A stretch of DNA of 64,000 nt from Termitomyces sp. T153 (GCA_018296165.2 JACKQL020000003.1:124001-188000); one strand, 5' to 3'; positions 1 through 11,684 are shown, counted from the first letter of the stretch. The notes: generated by a model from the letters alone, not told the origin. Translations and numbers: made by a program.

Positions 1-1191
1 CTACTCTAGCACTAGCGACAGTAATTCCCTCCCTTCCAAAAGTGAGTACATTGCTCACCTGACAGATTACCTTCACATAGTTCGAAGTATCGTGCCTTCC
101 AAAACAGTCTTCGAGCTTGTCGACATTTCGGAAGGGAATAGGTGTGATGATTGCTCCTATACTCGCTGGGGCCGCGCCCTTTATCGGGTTAAGGAATAGC
201 TGTAACTGTGTCCTTGCGATTCATCCATCCATACATCATTCATCCATACATAAAATAATACCACCACTTTCAATCCCCATTGTGTTGGGCCATTCTATCT
301 GTGCTCGGCGAAGGCGAAAGCGGGAGAGGGATGAAGTTTTTTGTGGAAGGAGAGGATGTCTCCGCTGGAAAAGACCCTGGCATAGTGATATCTAATGTAC
401 CTCTTATTGCATCCTAACTAAGTACTACGCGCTCAAAAAGGTCTGGGAATCATTGTGTTTTCTCTATTTAGGTATGTATTTAAGTATGCTTCGAACCAAA
501 AGGAAGACGAAGTCTCAGCCGACGTGCGCATTGTGCCTTTTCCACTTAGACTACATAACAGCTGTGGTCCGACTAGAAGGAAGATCAGAAAGCCGAAACA
601 TTCACAGAAAAAGGAGGTAGTTGATTAACTATTGTATCATTATACAAATCCCAAGCTTCCTGAGGCGATATCACGGCTTCCGAACTGGGTCTTGTATTAC
701 TGACTTTTACCAGAATCGCTCAAACCGTTTAGATCGATCGGGGATCCATCCAAGTTCAAACTGATGAGATGGAGAGCAGAGCCAGACGATTGAAAGTGAG
801 AAGTTTGGGGCTCTTTGCCGAGTCACAACTCGACAGAATGGTATACTTCCTGTTAAAGTGGCAAAAAGCGTTCCTACTAAGTAGACTCGAGTAGAAACTT
901 GAAAAAGTTGTGAATATGACTAGCAAATGGCTAGGAACCGCCGCGGCCGAAAGAAGTTGGGTGACCACACCGGTCAAACTGCTACGAGGGCGTTTGAAGG
1001 GAGCGTGGCGTAAAGGAAACATATAAAGGAAGCCTTTTAGTGAAAAAATCATCACATATATCACATTCCCAACTAGCTTTGTCGTATCCCGGGTTGAATT
1101 GTAGGGTGAATTGTTGCAAAATGGCAACAATAACAGCGCGTAGTTCAAGGCCAGGAAAAGCGTTTGCCGATGATGCAATCAGCCGGCCTAA
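1..1191. other. Unassigned gene-type DNA
   Basis: I see no recognisable gene, repeat or RNA here. Base composition is balanced and CpG is frequent, as in the gene islands and unlike the transposon zones further right. Short open frames occur on both strands, for example 756-1178 minus and a 45-codon frame on plus ending near 898, but none shows family similarity or a convincing exon structure. It may be untranslated or intergenic sequence, or the end of a gene lying mostly outside the window. Confidence 0.4.
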
Positions 1192-1804
1192 TCACTCATG
1201 CTTGGTATGGGGAGGTGGCTGAGGCTGGAGTTGCTGTGAGTATTTTTCACCTGAGTCATGTCCATGAGAGTTGTTCAGTTGTTGACGTTGATGTGACCCT
1301 GGTATGTCCAGGTGATCGTCAATCATTCCGAGTTCATTGCTAGGTCGGATGCATGACGGAAGCTGCCTGTCCTCACATAAGTCCATACAGAATGTGAGAT
1401 GCAGATGTACATACATTTGTATTCACCGTATCGCACCGTGTTCGCTGCATTGGCCGCCGTTGCTGTCTATCATCATCTAATGAGTGTGTTCTTTTTGTTG
1501 CTAGTTCCGTCACGGTGTTGAGAATAGATGCGCTTCCAGAGATCGGTCAATCTGGCCTTGAGAGCAGCGATTGCGAGATGCACGTTTAGGACAAAGGCTA
1601 ACACACGAGGGCCAAGGAGATGCAGACATGCGAAAAGGTAATCTTTGAGGTTGGCAGTGTTGATCCCGCGGAAACGGGCTGACCAGGACTTGTGACAATT
1701 TGAGGAGTGAGAGAACTTGATTCAGAGAGAGTAAAAGTGGGCATTGAGTCGTCCAAAAGAGAACTGTCTGAGAAGTCATGCACATGGTCGAAAGTCGATT
1801 GCAA
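1192..1804 (-). CDS. Possible hypothetical gene, fragmentary exons
   Basis: Three minus-strand stretches look weakly coding. One starts at an ATG at 1804 and is rich in Ser, Asp and Thr. A second open stretch of about 70 codons, ending at a stop at 1473-1475, is rich in Leu, Ala and Arg and reads like an amphipathic helix. A third (1416-1192) is rich in Gln, His and Pro. They lie in different frames, so introns would be needed to join them and I could not place convincing splice sites. I recognise no domain. They may be exons of one lineage-specific gene downstream of ATG1 on the same strand, or chance open frames. Confidence 0.25.
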
Positions 1805-2452
1805 TAGATCGATTTGGAGATCAGTAATCGGAGTACAATTTATTATAAATGCTTGTAAACGAAGCCAGATACCGGACTTCTCACTAGGCGATAGCTCTGT
1901 ATGACTGCTCGGTCTTTCGGATTAAAGCAGAAGTTCAAACGAAATCAGTACCTACTGCAGTCCTAGTAACCATTCGTACATACGTCTAAAATTATGATCC
2001 ACGTGTGTACCAGTGAGTATACACCATTCTTGATACATGATAAAATACGACGAGAAGAATCAAGTTAGATAAAGAAGTACAAAATGCCTAAAAACCAAGA
2101 AAAAAAATGTTGGATGAGATGCAGATGATAATGAGTCAACGACAATACGATGTGGGGTTGAGGACTGCAATAAGTACATGAGCAACAACCAGTGTCAAGT
2201 CGCCCTGATAGATATAAATAGGGGACACAGGCATAAAGCAGCAAAGTGAGCAAGGATGGGATGAGGTCCAGACGGCGTGGAGGAATGCAAGACACGTATG
2301 ATGAGCAAGCTAGCAAGCAAGCTGGATCCTTCTTATCCAAAAAGAAGCACATAAGTGGCAATGGTGACTATGGTCACCATTTATCCGACAAAGCAGTGAG
2401 TGGGCACCAACCGACACGCCCGGCGGGAAAAAAAAACATGAAAGAACCAATA
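1805..2452. other. Intergenic region downstream of ATG1
   Basis: No supported gene. It follows the ATG1 stop codon on the minus strand and so should contain the ATG1 3' untranslated region and polyadenylation site, which I cannot place precisely. A-rich and T-rich patches occur near 2040-2110 and 2430. Open frames on the plus strand from 2246 run into ATG1 antisense and look like shadows. Confidence 0.4.
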
Positions 2453-5400
2453 TCACGGGGTCCGCTTAGTCGTATCTTGCGTGGGCTTTACATCCCATGG
2501 TGCCGGAATTCTCGCAACATCCGCAAGATTCTGGTCGGCCCTTGCATCGTTTATCCGATCACGGTCATTCATATTCATCCGTGTACGACACCGGACGAGG
2601 CGCAACTTCGTGCGTTTGATCCCTGCATACCAAAAGCCAATCATGAGAGAAAGAAGACGAATGATAATAATAAATAAAAGAACGCACAAGTAGCAATCGT
2701 CTCCCGATCCTCCTCCATGAAAGGATTTCCCACCTGCAACAAATCATCCTGCAGCGCATACAAGCACCACAATGACTCTTCATACAACTTCTCGCATTCG
2801 TCGGGGCTATTTGCCGAATCTAGAAGCTCTTTCCTTGCAGCGGTGCGACTCTGTCATTGTTCATGATTGGCATCAGGAATGAGGAGGGGAAGAAGAATAA
2901 GGGACGTACGAGAACAAGCGCCCGATCATATACCAACTGGTCAAGCCAGCTCTTCGGTCCATCATACTGCACAGGCAACCACGTCTTCACAAGCGCCGCA
3001 CGGTCGTTACACTTGATAAAATGATCCTTAAACCACCCCAGCGCTATACATCTCGTCAACTTTGCTCCCTCGGACAAGAACAGAAGAAAAAGGAAGAGAC
3101 GCACCATCATCAAACCCCTCACTACACACCCACCCCCCCTCCGGGTACCTCATCTTCATGTGCTCCTGATGGTTCCTCAGCCTATTGATCCCCTTCTGCG
3201 AGAACGACATCAGGAGCATGTAAACAGCGACACATGTCACGGCGTTGTACTCTGCCTCCATCACCTGTAGCTGTCGCCGCTTCGCGTGACGATCGCCTTC
3301 GCCTTCGCGCGGGGTGAATTTGGTCGGGTCTGAGAGAGGTTCTGTTGGACGGGCAGTCATGAGTAGCATGCTATGAAAACAAGAACAAACTCACTCTGAG
3401 GCACGGCCTTAACATATTCATACATCTCATCTGCCCACCGCGTCAACACATCCGTCTTCTGCGCAAGCTCCTCAAGCTCCTTCAACATCTCCTCCTCCAA
3501 CGGATCCTTCTCCATCTCCATACCAATATCGGTATTGGTGTTGGTGTTGGTATTAATATCGTTGCTCGCAAGCGCCAAAACGGACGCACCACTCCCACTA
3601 CCACCCCCCATCCCCCCACCCGACAGCGGCAGTTCCTCTCCCGCACCTATCCTCCCACCAAACAACTTCTTACTCGCCAAATTCAGGGCCTTATTAAGCG
3701 CATTCGACGCCGCGCGCGATGCTATGCTCGACGGGGACGAGGACAGCGGGGGCGCAGGTGGGGATGGGTGCGAGTGTGAGTGTGAGGTACGCGGCGGGGG
3801 CGGGAATGTTATTGGTGCTGGTGCTGTGCAGTTGGAGGGGGAGGAGGAGGAAGGGTTGGGGTTGGCGAATTTGGTGGAGGGAGAGGATGGACCGGCTGTA
3901 CCTTCGAATGGCGCGAATTCGTCTGTGGTGGGTGTAGGTGGTATCTTACGCTCGTATAGAGGTCTTCGAGGCTCTGCGTTGATTTCTGTTCATGCGGAGG
4001 ATGCGTTAGTACTCGTGAAGGTCGGATGAAAGTGATTTAAAGGAAGAATCGGAGGGAAGGTCAAAGAAAAATCGAGAAAAAAGAAGTCAAAGACAAGAGA
4101 AAAAAACGATGGTTGAGTAACAAACTAAGAAAAGCAAATGAAGTGGGGCAATCGAGTACAAGGAAGTTGAGAAGGAAAATAACCTCACCATCAACGGTCC
4201 GACTAACCTCCACAGCCCTTGTATCTCCCACAAGTACATACTCCCTCCTCAACATGCCATCCTCCTCCGTCTCGCCGGGTATATACGACCCCTCCGTCGA
4301 CAGCGGTTTCGGCTGTCTTCCTCCCTTCCTTCCCTCATTCACCCACACCCTCCCCATCTCCTTCCCCCTTGTGGCATCTGCTACTTCTACCGCGGCATTG
4401 GGCGGCCTACACATCGAATAAAAATATCAATGAAAGCTCATCACACAACAAACAAAACTCAAAAAAACTCACCCCTCCTCCCTGGCACCCGTCCCCCTCC
4501 GAAAATTGAACCGACTAGGCGGAATCATCGCATTCATATCCAACACTTCGGGCGGAATAATCTTATGATGTTCTGGAGTCGACGGACGACCTCCCATCCA
4601 TCCATCGTCTCTCTCCCTCCTCCCACTCCCACTGCCTACCGCGCCTCCATTCCTCAAACTCAAATTCTGCCCACTCGCTCCAAGCCGCACCCCCGCACCC
4701 CCACTCGACCCAATCTCAGGCCTCGGAAACCTTGAGTTGGCCAACGCCTCACTCCCAAAAAACTCTTCAAACGTCGCTCGTTCGACTGGATTCCGCTTCA
4801 ACAGCATCCTCACGAGCTTCTTTATGTCCTCAGGTACGCAGCGCGGTTCCTCTGCTCCTACCACATTCGGTATCACGCCACCGCCACCACCAACTCCAAC
4901 CTCAACACCATTCTTCTTCTCACTCCCCGTATGCTTCAGCCTGGTCCCACCTGCTACCTCCTCATCCGGAAACTTGACCCCCCTAGCCTGCTCGATCTTC
5001 TTGAGCAGCTCGATATGGTTCTGTGCACGAAAAGGTGGTTTCCCGACGCTCATCTCGTAGAGGACTGCGCCGACGGACCACAGATCGGCCTTGGCGTCGT
5101 ATTTCTCGTAGCGCAGGATTTCGGGGGCCATGTAAAGGCTGAGCGGTTGCAAACCAACGAAGGAAGGAAGGGGAAAGCTTAGTTAGGTTAAGTAGGAGAA
5201 AGTGGAGCGACGTACGGAGATCCGCAGAGTGTTTCTGCCATCACGGCATTCGGGAGGGAACGCGCAAAGCCGAAGTCTGCAACTTTGAGGATGGGAACCC
5301 CTAATGGGTGACCGCGTGCGAGTTCCTCGGGGGAGGGTGCGTTCAAGAGGAGGTTCTGTGTTGATTTCAAGGAAATTTTTAGTTTGAGGAGGATGAAAAC

Positions 5401-6125
5401 TGTGAAACGCAAAACGTGAAACGGACCTGTGGTTTGATATCGCGATGAATGAGATTTCGGTGCCTCAGAAACTTGAGGGCGCGGGCTGATTCAAAGTTAA
5501 ACAACGCACAGTGATGTTAGATAGAACGAACATACCCAGTTGTCGGAGGAAGCTCCGTACAACAATCTCATCGAGGCCACCGGTGCGCGGATGCGGGTAG
5601 TATTGTAGCGCGGCGCCTGGCTCAGGCACATACTCAAGCCCCTCGACGCGCCCGCGCTTCTTGATGTAATTTGTAAGGTCTCCGCCACCACAGTACTCCA
5701 TGATAAGGTAAATGTTTCTCTCCGCGCGCTGTCGTTCAAAGTGGGATTGCATCATGGAACTGAACTGAAAGAACGACAGACAACGTACGACGATATCGAT
5801 GAGACGTGTGATATGTCTGTGCGACAGAGATTTGAGAATCTGAATTTCACTTTGAAGGTTGTCAAAAAGTTTAGCGGTGAGACTGTCGCGCTTGACAGTT
5901 TTGATAGCAACCTGTTGACGGGTGTCCTGAAGGTGATAATGCGGGATGAGACTCGGCCGACTGCAGGAGTGACGCGCCCACCTCATGATAGCCCTTGTAC
6001 ACTGTCGCAAAGCTGCCTTTGCCAAGGTCGCCCACAATAACGTATGGTCTAGCCTCGTCGTCGTCGGTGGCCTGGTGCAGCGTGCTAGGAGGAGCATGGG
6101 AAATGGCGTGCGCTGTGGGCGCCAT
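2453..6125 (-). CDS. ATG1: Atg1/ULK serine/threonine kinase, autophagy initiation
   Basis: Exons on the minus strand: 6125-5982, 5926-5789, 5728-5536, 5485-5427, 5355-5216, 5138-4473, 4406-4189, 3985-3395, 3341-3105, 3043-2910, 2850-2688, 2622-2453. All introns are GT-AG and the exons total 2853 nt (950 residues; yeast Atg1 has about 900). The N-terminal kinase domain shows the glycine loop GKGSFATV, catalytic VAIK (Lys57), HRDIKPQN (Asp174), DFG (Asp205), an activation-loop Thr at about 220 and APE. The insert between [12 protein letters not shown] and FLRQL is typical of fungal Atg1. REYVLV (about 501-506) fits the Atg8-interacting motif of fungal Atg1. A Ser/Pro-rich linker with an Asn-Thr run precedes the C-terminal tandem MIT region that binds Atg13 in the family. 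The kinase is known to start autophagosome formation at the pre-autophagosomal site. The 203-nt intron carries a TACTAAC branch site. The gene appears intact. Confidence 0.95.
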
Positions 6126-6717
6126 TGAGGGGTATAATTGTAAAGCAAAGGGGTACTTGAAGAAAGAAAGATATCAACGGGAGTAGAGGAGAGATAGCTC
6201 GGAGAGTGGATGGTTGGCGGAACATACAAATTGCTGACAAAGCACACCATCTCGCGCCATCTGCCCTTTTTAGGCATCTGCGCCCACATCGACTCGAGTA
6301 CACAAAAAAGAAAAACATAGAGTGCTGTTCCACTTTGGTTTTTTGACGTTAAGAGAGCTCGATTACTGGGGATACTGCGGGATCTAATCCTAGACCAGCA
6401 CGGCCACCCATTCTTCAAGTTACTTGTGCTTGTACCGTATCCCCGACAAGCGTACAATGCATCGCTCTACGCCGCCCACCTACCTTGTTTTCCGTTCAAC
6501 AAGGTGGCCATGGAAATGACTTCTTCCTTGTCAAACTTTCTTGTACTTCGTTTTCTTTATTTTTCTTTGGCAGCCCTTGTCCATTGACGTACTTAAGGAA
6601 CTGGAAAGATGAAAGAGAGTACTAACAACCAAGCATACTGCGATAACAAATTTCACGGTATGCGTAGCTTTCCTCAAGTCCCATGCATGTTGTAGGCTGA
6701 TTGTTACAATATAGACT
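6126..6717. promoter_or_regulatory. Divergent intergenic region between ATG1 and hypothetical gene 1
   Basis: Both flanking genes are transcribed away from this 592-bp interval. The ATG1-proximal 160 bp is unique. From about 6287 to 6717 the sequence is repeated at 26371-26803 upstream of the second hypothetical gene. The duplication breakpoint therefore lies in the ATG1 upstream region, and copy 2 carries the upstream region of the hypothetical gene without ATG1. Individual promoter elements cannot be assigned with confidence. Confidence 0.6.
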
Positions 6718-8373
6718 ATGGGTTTCTTCAGACGTTTATTGAAGCTAGTTCGTCCTCGAGCGAGGAGAACTAATGTTACCGACCACGACCACTGGGACAG
6801 ACATCGAGAGCGTCGTGGCCATCACTACCGCCACACTGACGGCGATCGTGATAGCGAAGTTTCTCCACATCCCTCTCAGGAACCAACCTCAATAACTTCT
6901 CACAGACGTCCCTCGATGACTTATGAACAACCGTTACCCTCGATGACTTCTGGACCCTCGATGAATTTTCAACACTCCTCGATGACTTCTGAACAACCGC
7001 CGATGACATCTGATGAACGATACCGTACTACATACAACGAACAACCTCCAACATCCACTAGACGACATCACGATGCACAATTCTTCGCCGCGCTTCCAAC
7101 TGCACCAATTTCGCCCCTTTCCCTCCCAGGTACCTCAGAAACCCTCCCCACTATTGGACGCCTTGATGCTCCCGGAGCACTGGGTATTATACTGAATGGT
7201 GAACACCAACATGATCAAGGAGAACGTCACAATTTGTATCGGACCATATCTGTGCCCTCAGTCACTCCAACGTCAGGAAATAGTTCTGCGTCGCGCCTTT
7301 CCCTCCCAGAGACTTCGGGAAACCTTCCCCATTCTCCGTTCGGACGCCTTGATGCTCCTGGAGCACTGGGCATTTCGATGCACCAATATGTTCAAGAAGA
7401 TAGTAATATCTCTGGGATGATACCTCTGCCCACGGTTACTTCAACGCCAGTAAATAGTCCTGTTTCCAACAATCAAGCCGATCCGGCTCCAATGGTTCCT
7501 TCCCAAGCGAATCCCATCGGTCCAGAAGAGTCTTCTCCTGTCGCTGGCAATCCAACGTCACTTCCATCTGGATCACCATTACAAGGAATCACTTACGAAA
7601 TCCCGCGATATCTGCACGCGCTCAAAAATATTCGGATAGAGAATCCTATTAGCATCCGAAGGTTCCTGAGCATTCTACTCTCTTGTTACCATTTGGAAAT
7701 GCTCTGCGTCATGATCAACGAAGACGATGTCACACACGCTGTTGACTTTTCCGGTCGAGTAGCGGCTGGAAATCTATTCAACCTCTCGATCGTTACAAGT
7801 GTCGAATCCAAGCTTTTATTGGACAGATTCACAGCGCCTAATCTGAGGACCTTCCACCTTGAATGGAACTGTGAAGGAAGTGGGAATCCCATTCCTAGGA
7901 GTGCAGATATAGGAATTGATCTATTCCTGGGAGGATCTGAATGCCGTCTGTTGAACACGCTTTCCCTGGTGAACTTGTTTCCAGACGAAGTTCAATTGGT
8001 TAATTGCTTGAAGCTAGACGTGTCTGCAAAACTTCAAACACTGATCATTCGCAATAGCAGTTTTTCAGGATTTCTTTCCAGTTCCCGTGGAAGGGTTGTC
8101 TCCGAAACAACATTGCGGGCCCTTTCTCAATTCAATGGCAATACGCTCTTGTGCCCAAGACTATCGAGACTCGAGATTACTTCCTGTTGTGCTCCCGATG
8201 GAGAATTGATCTCTATGCTTCGAGCGCGAGGCAATCAAGCCTTCAGCCTGCACTACTCCTTTGGTGCTGGGGAAGGCCAACATCCCATGGATAAATTGGA
8301 ACTGGCAGAGCTCGCTCGCGAAGAAAACTTTACGATCACGGAAGGGCCAGAGTTCTGCATCATACTCCGCTAG
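6718..8373 (+). CDS. Hypothetical LRR-like protein, copy 1
   Basis: An uninterrupted 551-residue frame starting MGFFRRLLKLVRPRAR, so the N-terminus is basic and amphipathic. Residues about 30-110 are His/Arg- and Ser/Thr-rich with short repeats around SMTSEQP. There follow two tandem units of about 60 residues containing GRLDAPGALGI and SVTPTSGNS-like ends. The C-terminal 260 residues contain leucine-spaced segments resembling the LRR-like tail of mushroom F-box proteins, but no F-box is visible. Function is unknown. The paralogue at 26804-28267 has only one of the 60-residue units. It lies 466 bp upstream of an F-box gene on the same strand, and the pair is conserved between the two copies. 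I see no introns or frame damage. Confidence 0.75.
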   Translation: MGFFRRLLKLVRPRARRTNVTDHDHWDRHRERRGHHYRHTDGDRDSEVSPHPSQEPTSITSHRRPSMTYEQPLPSMTSGPSMNFQHSSMTSEQPPMTSDERYRTTYNEQPPTSTRRHHDAQFFAALPTAPISPLSLPGTSETLPTIGRLDAPGALGIILNGEHQHDQGERHNLYRTISVPSVTPTSGNSSASRLSLPETSGNLPHSPFGRLDAPGALGISMHQYVQEDSNISGMIPLPTVTSTPVNSPVSNNQADPAPMVPSQANPIGPEESSPVAGNPTSLPSGSPLQGITYEIPRYLHALKNIRIENPISIRRFLSILLSCYHLEMLCVMINEDDVTHAVDFSGRVAAGNLFNLSIVTSVESKLLLDRFTAPNLRTFHLEWNCEGSGNPIPRSADIGIDLFLGGSECRLLNTLSLVNLFPDEVQLVNCLKLDVSAKLQTLIIRNSSFSGFLSSSRGRVVSETTLRALSQFNGNTLLCPRLSRLEITSCCAPDGELISMLRARGNQAFSLHYSFGAGEGQHPMDKLELAELAREENFTITEGPEFCIILR

Positions 8374-8839
8374 CTTTTGCAAAATCGGAAACTGTTCTTG
8401 TTTTTTGTTTTTCTGCCAAGTGTGCTATCTATTATATATTAATTCTATTGTTAGATTCCATAATGTTAGAATAAGTATAGGTTCAATTTGTGTTAACTTA
8501 TTGTCGCCTCTAAAACAATTATCATGGCACCATGGAAACTATATTGTGTATAAATGGTGACAAATGGTATGTCGAAGATCTTGGTCAAGGCAGAACAATT
8601 GGATGAATCCTCATATCTACGTTCCTCAAGCCTCAGCTAGGTTGTCAGCATATATCGAATCCACCAACTTTTTCGCTCAGATTGTCGCTCTTTCCTTCCG
8701 TTGCTTTGTTATTTCGTAGCATTCCTTGGTTGGCAGTGTTTCCTTTATATGTGACCTGCTTTTCCGGCCCTAATCCCACTTTCAAGGTAAATCCCACTTT
8801 CAAGGTAGTACAACGTTGGTTTGAGATTGAAACGACGAG
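8374..8839 (+). other. Intergenic, upstream of F-box gene 1
   Basis: No gene. It contains the 3' flank of the hypothetical gene and the upstream region of the F-box gene, with a tandem 19-bp repeat (aatcccactttcaaggta) at about 8770-8806 that occurs once in copy 2. The matching interval in copy 2 is 28268-28748. Confidence 0.5.
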
Positions 8840-10269
8840 ATGGTGGACGGGGTGATTCTTACGCCTGATTTTCCCGTTTCTACGAGCTCAAACCGTATTT
8901 CTAGCGTGTATCCGATCATTCTTCGCTTGAACTTTTGCCTGCTAATAAGCAGTGCCCAGCTCTCGAGCTACCCCCTGAACTACTTGGCCAGATTTTTGTT
9001 TCTTGTCTTGAACCAAAAGAAATTGCCCGGCTGTTTCCAATGACTAGACTGAAACCGCCTCTGCTTTTGTGTCAGGTGTGTCAGTATTGGAGGAATGTTG
9101 CAATATCTCTGCCGATTCTTTGGTCAACCTTGAGTCTTAGCTTCAAATCAACCCCCAAGAAGATCGCGTTCTACCGACTCTGGTTGGAGCGTTCCCAGAA
9201 TTTCCCTTTGACATTCAGTTTTTTCCGCACCTTGCCAAAGTCGGATCCGGCAATTGATCTGATTTGTTCACATATGCATCATTGGGGTGATGTCCAAGCC
9301 GATATGGGCTCAGAATCGATCTATAGGCTTTTCACATTGCATACCGAAATGGTACCTCTATTCAACAGGTTCGAGATCGGAAATCATAACTATACCAAGT
9401 CAACGGAGGACAAACAGCGGGCTGACAACCTCACTCTAGTGCTCGCATCACTCAGTAGCCTTTCCGAGATCATCTGGTCAGGTTATATTCCAAGAAATAT
9501 CTCGAATATTTCTTGGCCTTACCTCAAACGCCTTGTCATACGTGAATCCTTAGATACTCGTCAATGTCTTCTGTTAATGGCTCGCTGTCCAATGATCGAA
9601 GAAATCGTCATACTTGACTTGACGAATTCCACTCATGATGCCACCCTTCCAGTTGTTGATCTGCCACGTCTTCGTTCATTATATCTGAAAGGAGACACCG
9701 GGCAGTTACTTGATCAACTTGTTCTGCCTTCCTTGCGCTCGCTTGACATGACCCCACCAATGGACGACAAGGCACTTGAACGACTGGGCAGTCGTTCATC
9801 ATGCAATCTTTTCCATCTCTGTCTTTTCGCGGATAAGCGCCCTATGCATACGATATCTGAGTGGAATGCTCTGGAATATCTCCAATCCGCATGTTGTCAA
9901 ACCCTTCGCTCTCTCCATATCACGCCTGCCACAACAGACACATTCTTCCGCAATCTTACGTGGAAAACTGACGGAGAAAGTGGTAATCAGTACTTACCTG
10001 ATCTAGTGGAGCTCTCTGCCAGGTCTTACACGACGGATGGTATCGTGTCTGAAATGGTTGCCTCACGATGGCACACTCGAGGGAAGGGAAATTCTCCTGC
10101 TTGTCTGGTTTTTCTCAATATACGTCAGATGATATATGCGAGGAGGATGGTCAAAGGAGATCTAGTTACTTTGCCACTACATAGCTACACCCGTGACAAG
10201 GCTGTTCTGAGTGAGCTGGCTGCTCAAGGCCTCACACTCACGAATGGATTAAGGTTCAATCAACAATAA
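8840..10269 (+). CDS. F-box/LRR-like protein, copy 1
   Basis: Proposed model: exon 1 8840-8851 (Met-Val-Asp-Gly), intron 8852-8904 (53 nt, GTGATT to TTTCTAG), exon 2 8905-10269; 458 residues. The open frame of exon 2 has no usable ATG near its start. The upstream ATG, donor and acceptor are all kept in copy 2 with equal spacing, which is why I chose this start. The F-box is at about residues 30-75 (LPPELLGQIF, PPLLLCQVCQYWRNVA, LPILWSTL). The rest is leucine-patterned, as in agaricomycete F-box proteins, where it is expected to form the substrate-binding face. F-box proteins dock targets to the Skp1-cullin ubiquitin ligase through the F-box; the target here is unknown. The tiny first exon is inferred. 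Confidence 0.78.
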
Positions 10270-11263
10270 TCGAATAATCGAATACTTTCAACGCGACTGT
10301 CTGGACGGATGCATGTAATCTAAACTGTGTATATAAATTATTGTGGTCTGCGTGCTGACACAGACGATGTCCTAAAGAGAGCCCAATTTCAGTGGCGATA
10401 CTGAGTCGCACATTCTACCTATCATCTATGTACGTCTTTTCGCTTCTAACAGCTCGGATGAAATATCCAACGAGCGAAAAACACAGCAACTACCCATCAG
10501 TAGACAAATCCAGTCAAATCAAGGAGCAAATGCAGCCTGCAACCCCACACCAACGAGCACGACCAGCACCCAACCGCCGGACAGCACCCCTCTCCTTTGC
10601 CCCATTTCCCTTGTTCTCCGCCAAGCTCGTCACCTGCGACCCCCCCGCACTCGCTTTGTCAGATCCATGAATATCCCTACTCTCCTCCCCACCCCTCCGT
10701 ATAAGTTTGTTCAGCCTCGATAAGCGTCATAGTGAAGTCGAGGGCGGTTCCGGTCGGATCATCTTCCCAAAAATATCAATCCCAGCAACAATTTTCAAAG
10801 GCATCCCCTTCTAGTGCCTGGCGCGGCTCAGGCAGTCACCCTGGCGAAGTCAGAGGTGATGGCCTGGTGAGGGCTTTGGCCCAGCCTCACAAATGACGGA
10901 AAGCTAAATAACATATTCTCACTTATAAATTTGATTCCATGTTAGTATTTTCAGCTAGCAAACCCTATTGGGTACATAGCTAATGGATTGCTAATGAAGC
11001 CTTATAGTTCAAAATATGATGACATCTAGCTGAACCTGAATGATGAGGTTAAAGTGAGATCGTTTACAGGCTTTCCCATGGTATGGTCTAGCCTATTTGG
11101 TTTGTATTTTTGGTGTTGAATTTGCTTACAGCTCACAGCCCAGGATCAGACAACATTAAGTGGTCCCTAGAAGATGAGTAAGTACTCAATGAACCTCAGT
11201 TGTCATGTACGATTCATATTGATCCCACCTAGAAAATGAGTAAGTACTCAATGAAATAGGTAA
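10270..11263. other. Intergenic tail of duplication copy 1; CpG boundary
   Basis: No gene. The first 600 bp is CpG-rich, and CpG becomes rare after about 10900. The CAGCA at 10564-10568 is the empty site for copia-1 and the TGAAC at 11190-11194 is the empty site for the solo LTR found in copy 2. A direct repeat of about 20 bp (gagtaagtactcaatga) occurs at about 11175 and 11237. Confidence 0.6.
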
Positions 11264-11483
11264 TGTTGGTGAATGTGATGTTTGCTATATATATATATGT
11301 TCACTTACCCTCAGTTGTCATGTACTTGACTTAGGGTTCTGTCTGTCAACAGTATGTATATATATCTGCTATTGTTTATATGAAGGGTGAGATTTAGTAG
11401 AAATTAGGATCTATTGACCCTTTGCTGGTCATTGAAGTTTGGGATGCTTACAGTGTTCATTGGTGCAACACAGGTGTCCAACA
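11264..11483 (-). repeat. Copia-3 LTR (3' LTR of a minus-strand element)
   Basis: About 220 bp bounded by TGTTGG and CCAACA. The adjacent purine-rich tract (GGTGAGGAG on the minus strand) lies just inside, followed by the copia RNase H C-terminus on the minus strand. The same LTR is at 43192-43413 in duplication copy 2. It contains a TATATA run. The matching second LTR of the element was not found and appears to have been lost. Confidence 0.65.
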
Positions 11484-11497
11484 CTCCTCACCATAAG

Positions 11498-11683
11498 TCA
11501 TTGAAAGGATGTCACAAGCTCCTGCTTGCATGTAATCATGGCTAGGATAGTCCAAGGATGCATTGTAGTCCAAGAATTGAGGTAGGGGAAGGGTTTAGTG
11601 AACAAGTCAGCAATACTGTCCTTCATATTGATATACCATATGACAAGTTTGTTTGATGTGATGCATTCACACAAGAAATGATA
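11498..11683 (-). pseudogene. Copia-3 pol, C-terminal end of RNase H
   Basis: The minus strand encodes the terminal part of a Ty1/copia RNase H, with YHFLCECI and the IADLFTKPFP ending typical of copia Pol. The frame stops being copia at 11684 because the Helitron pair is inserted there. The upstream half of the domain resumes at 20597. The uninterrupted version is at 43430-43683 in copy 2. Confidence 0.8.
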
Positions 11684-11684
11684 T

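Larger units (their letters stand above)
6287..11683. repeat. Segmental duplication, copy 1
   Basis: This block matches 26371-30457 plus 42153-42764 plus 43116-43683. It holds two genes, their flanks, and the LTR and RNase H end of a copia remnant. A further 70 bp of the same copy (20597-20666) lies beyond the Helitron pair. Gene order and orientation are the same in both copies, with obvious identity over introns and intergenic DNA as well as exons. It is therefore a DNA-level segmental duplication and not retroposition. Confidence 0.93.

Noticed and set aside
756..1178. 140-codon minus-strand open frame
   Set aside because: Composition of random hydrophobic and Ser runs, no domain, no splice context.
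2246..2677. 143-codon plus-strand open frame
   Set aside because: Antisense to the last exon of ATG1 over most of its length; no family features.
3535..4029. 164-codon plus-strand open frame
   Set aside because: Shadow of the low-complexity exon 8 of ATG1, caused by its Ser/Pro-rich composition.
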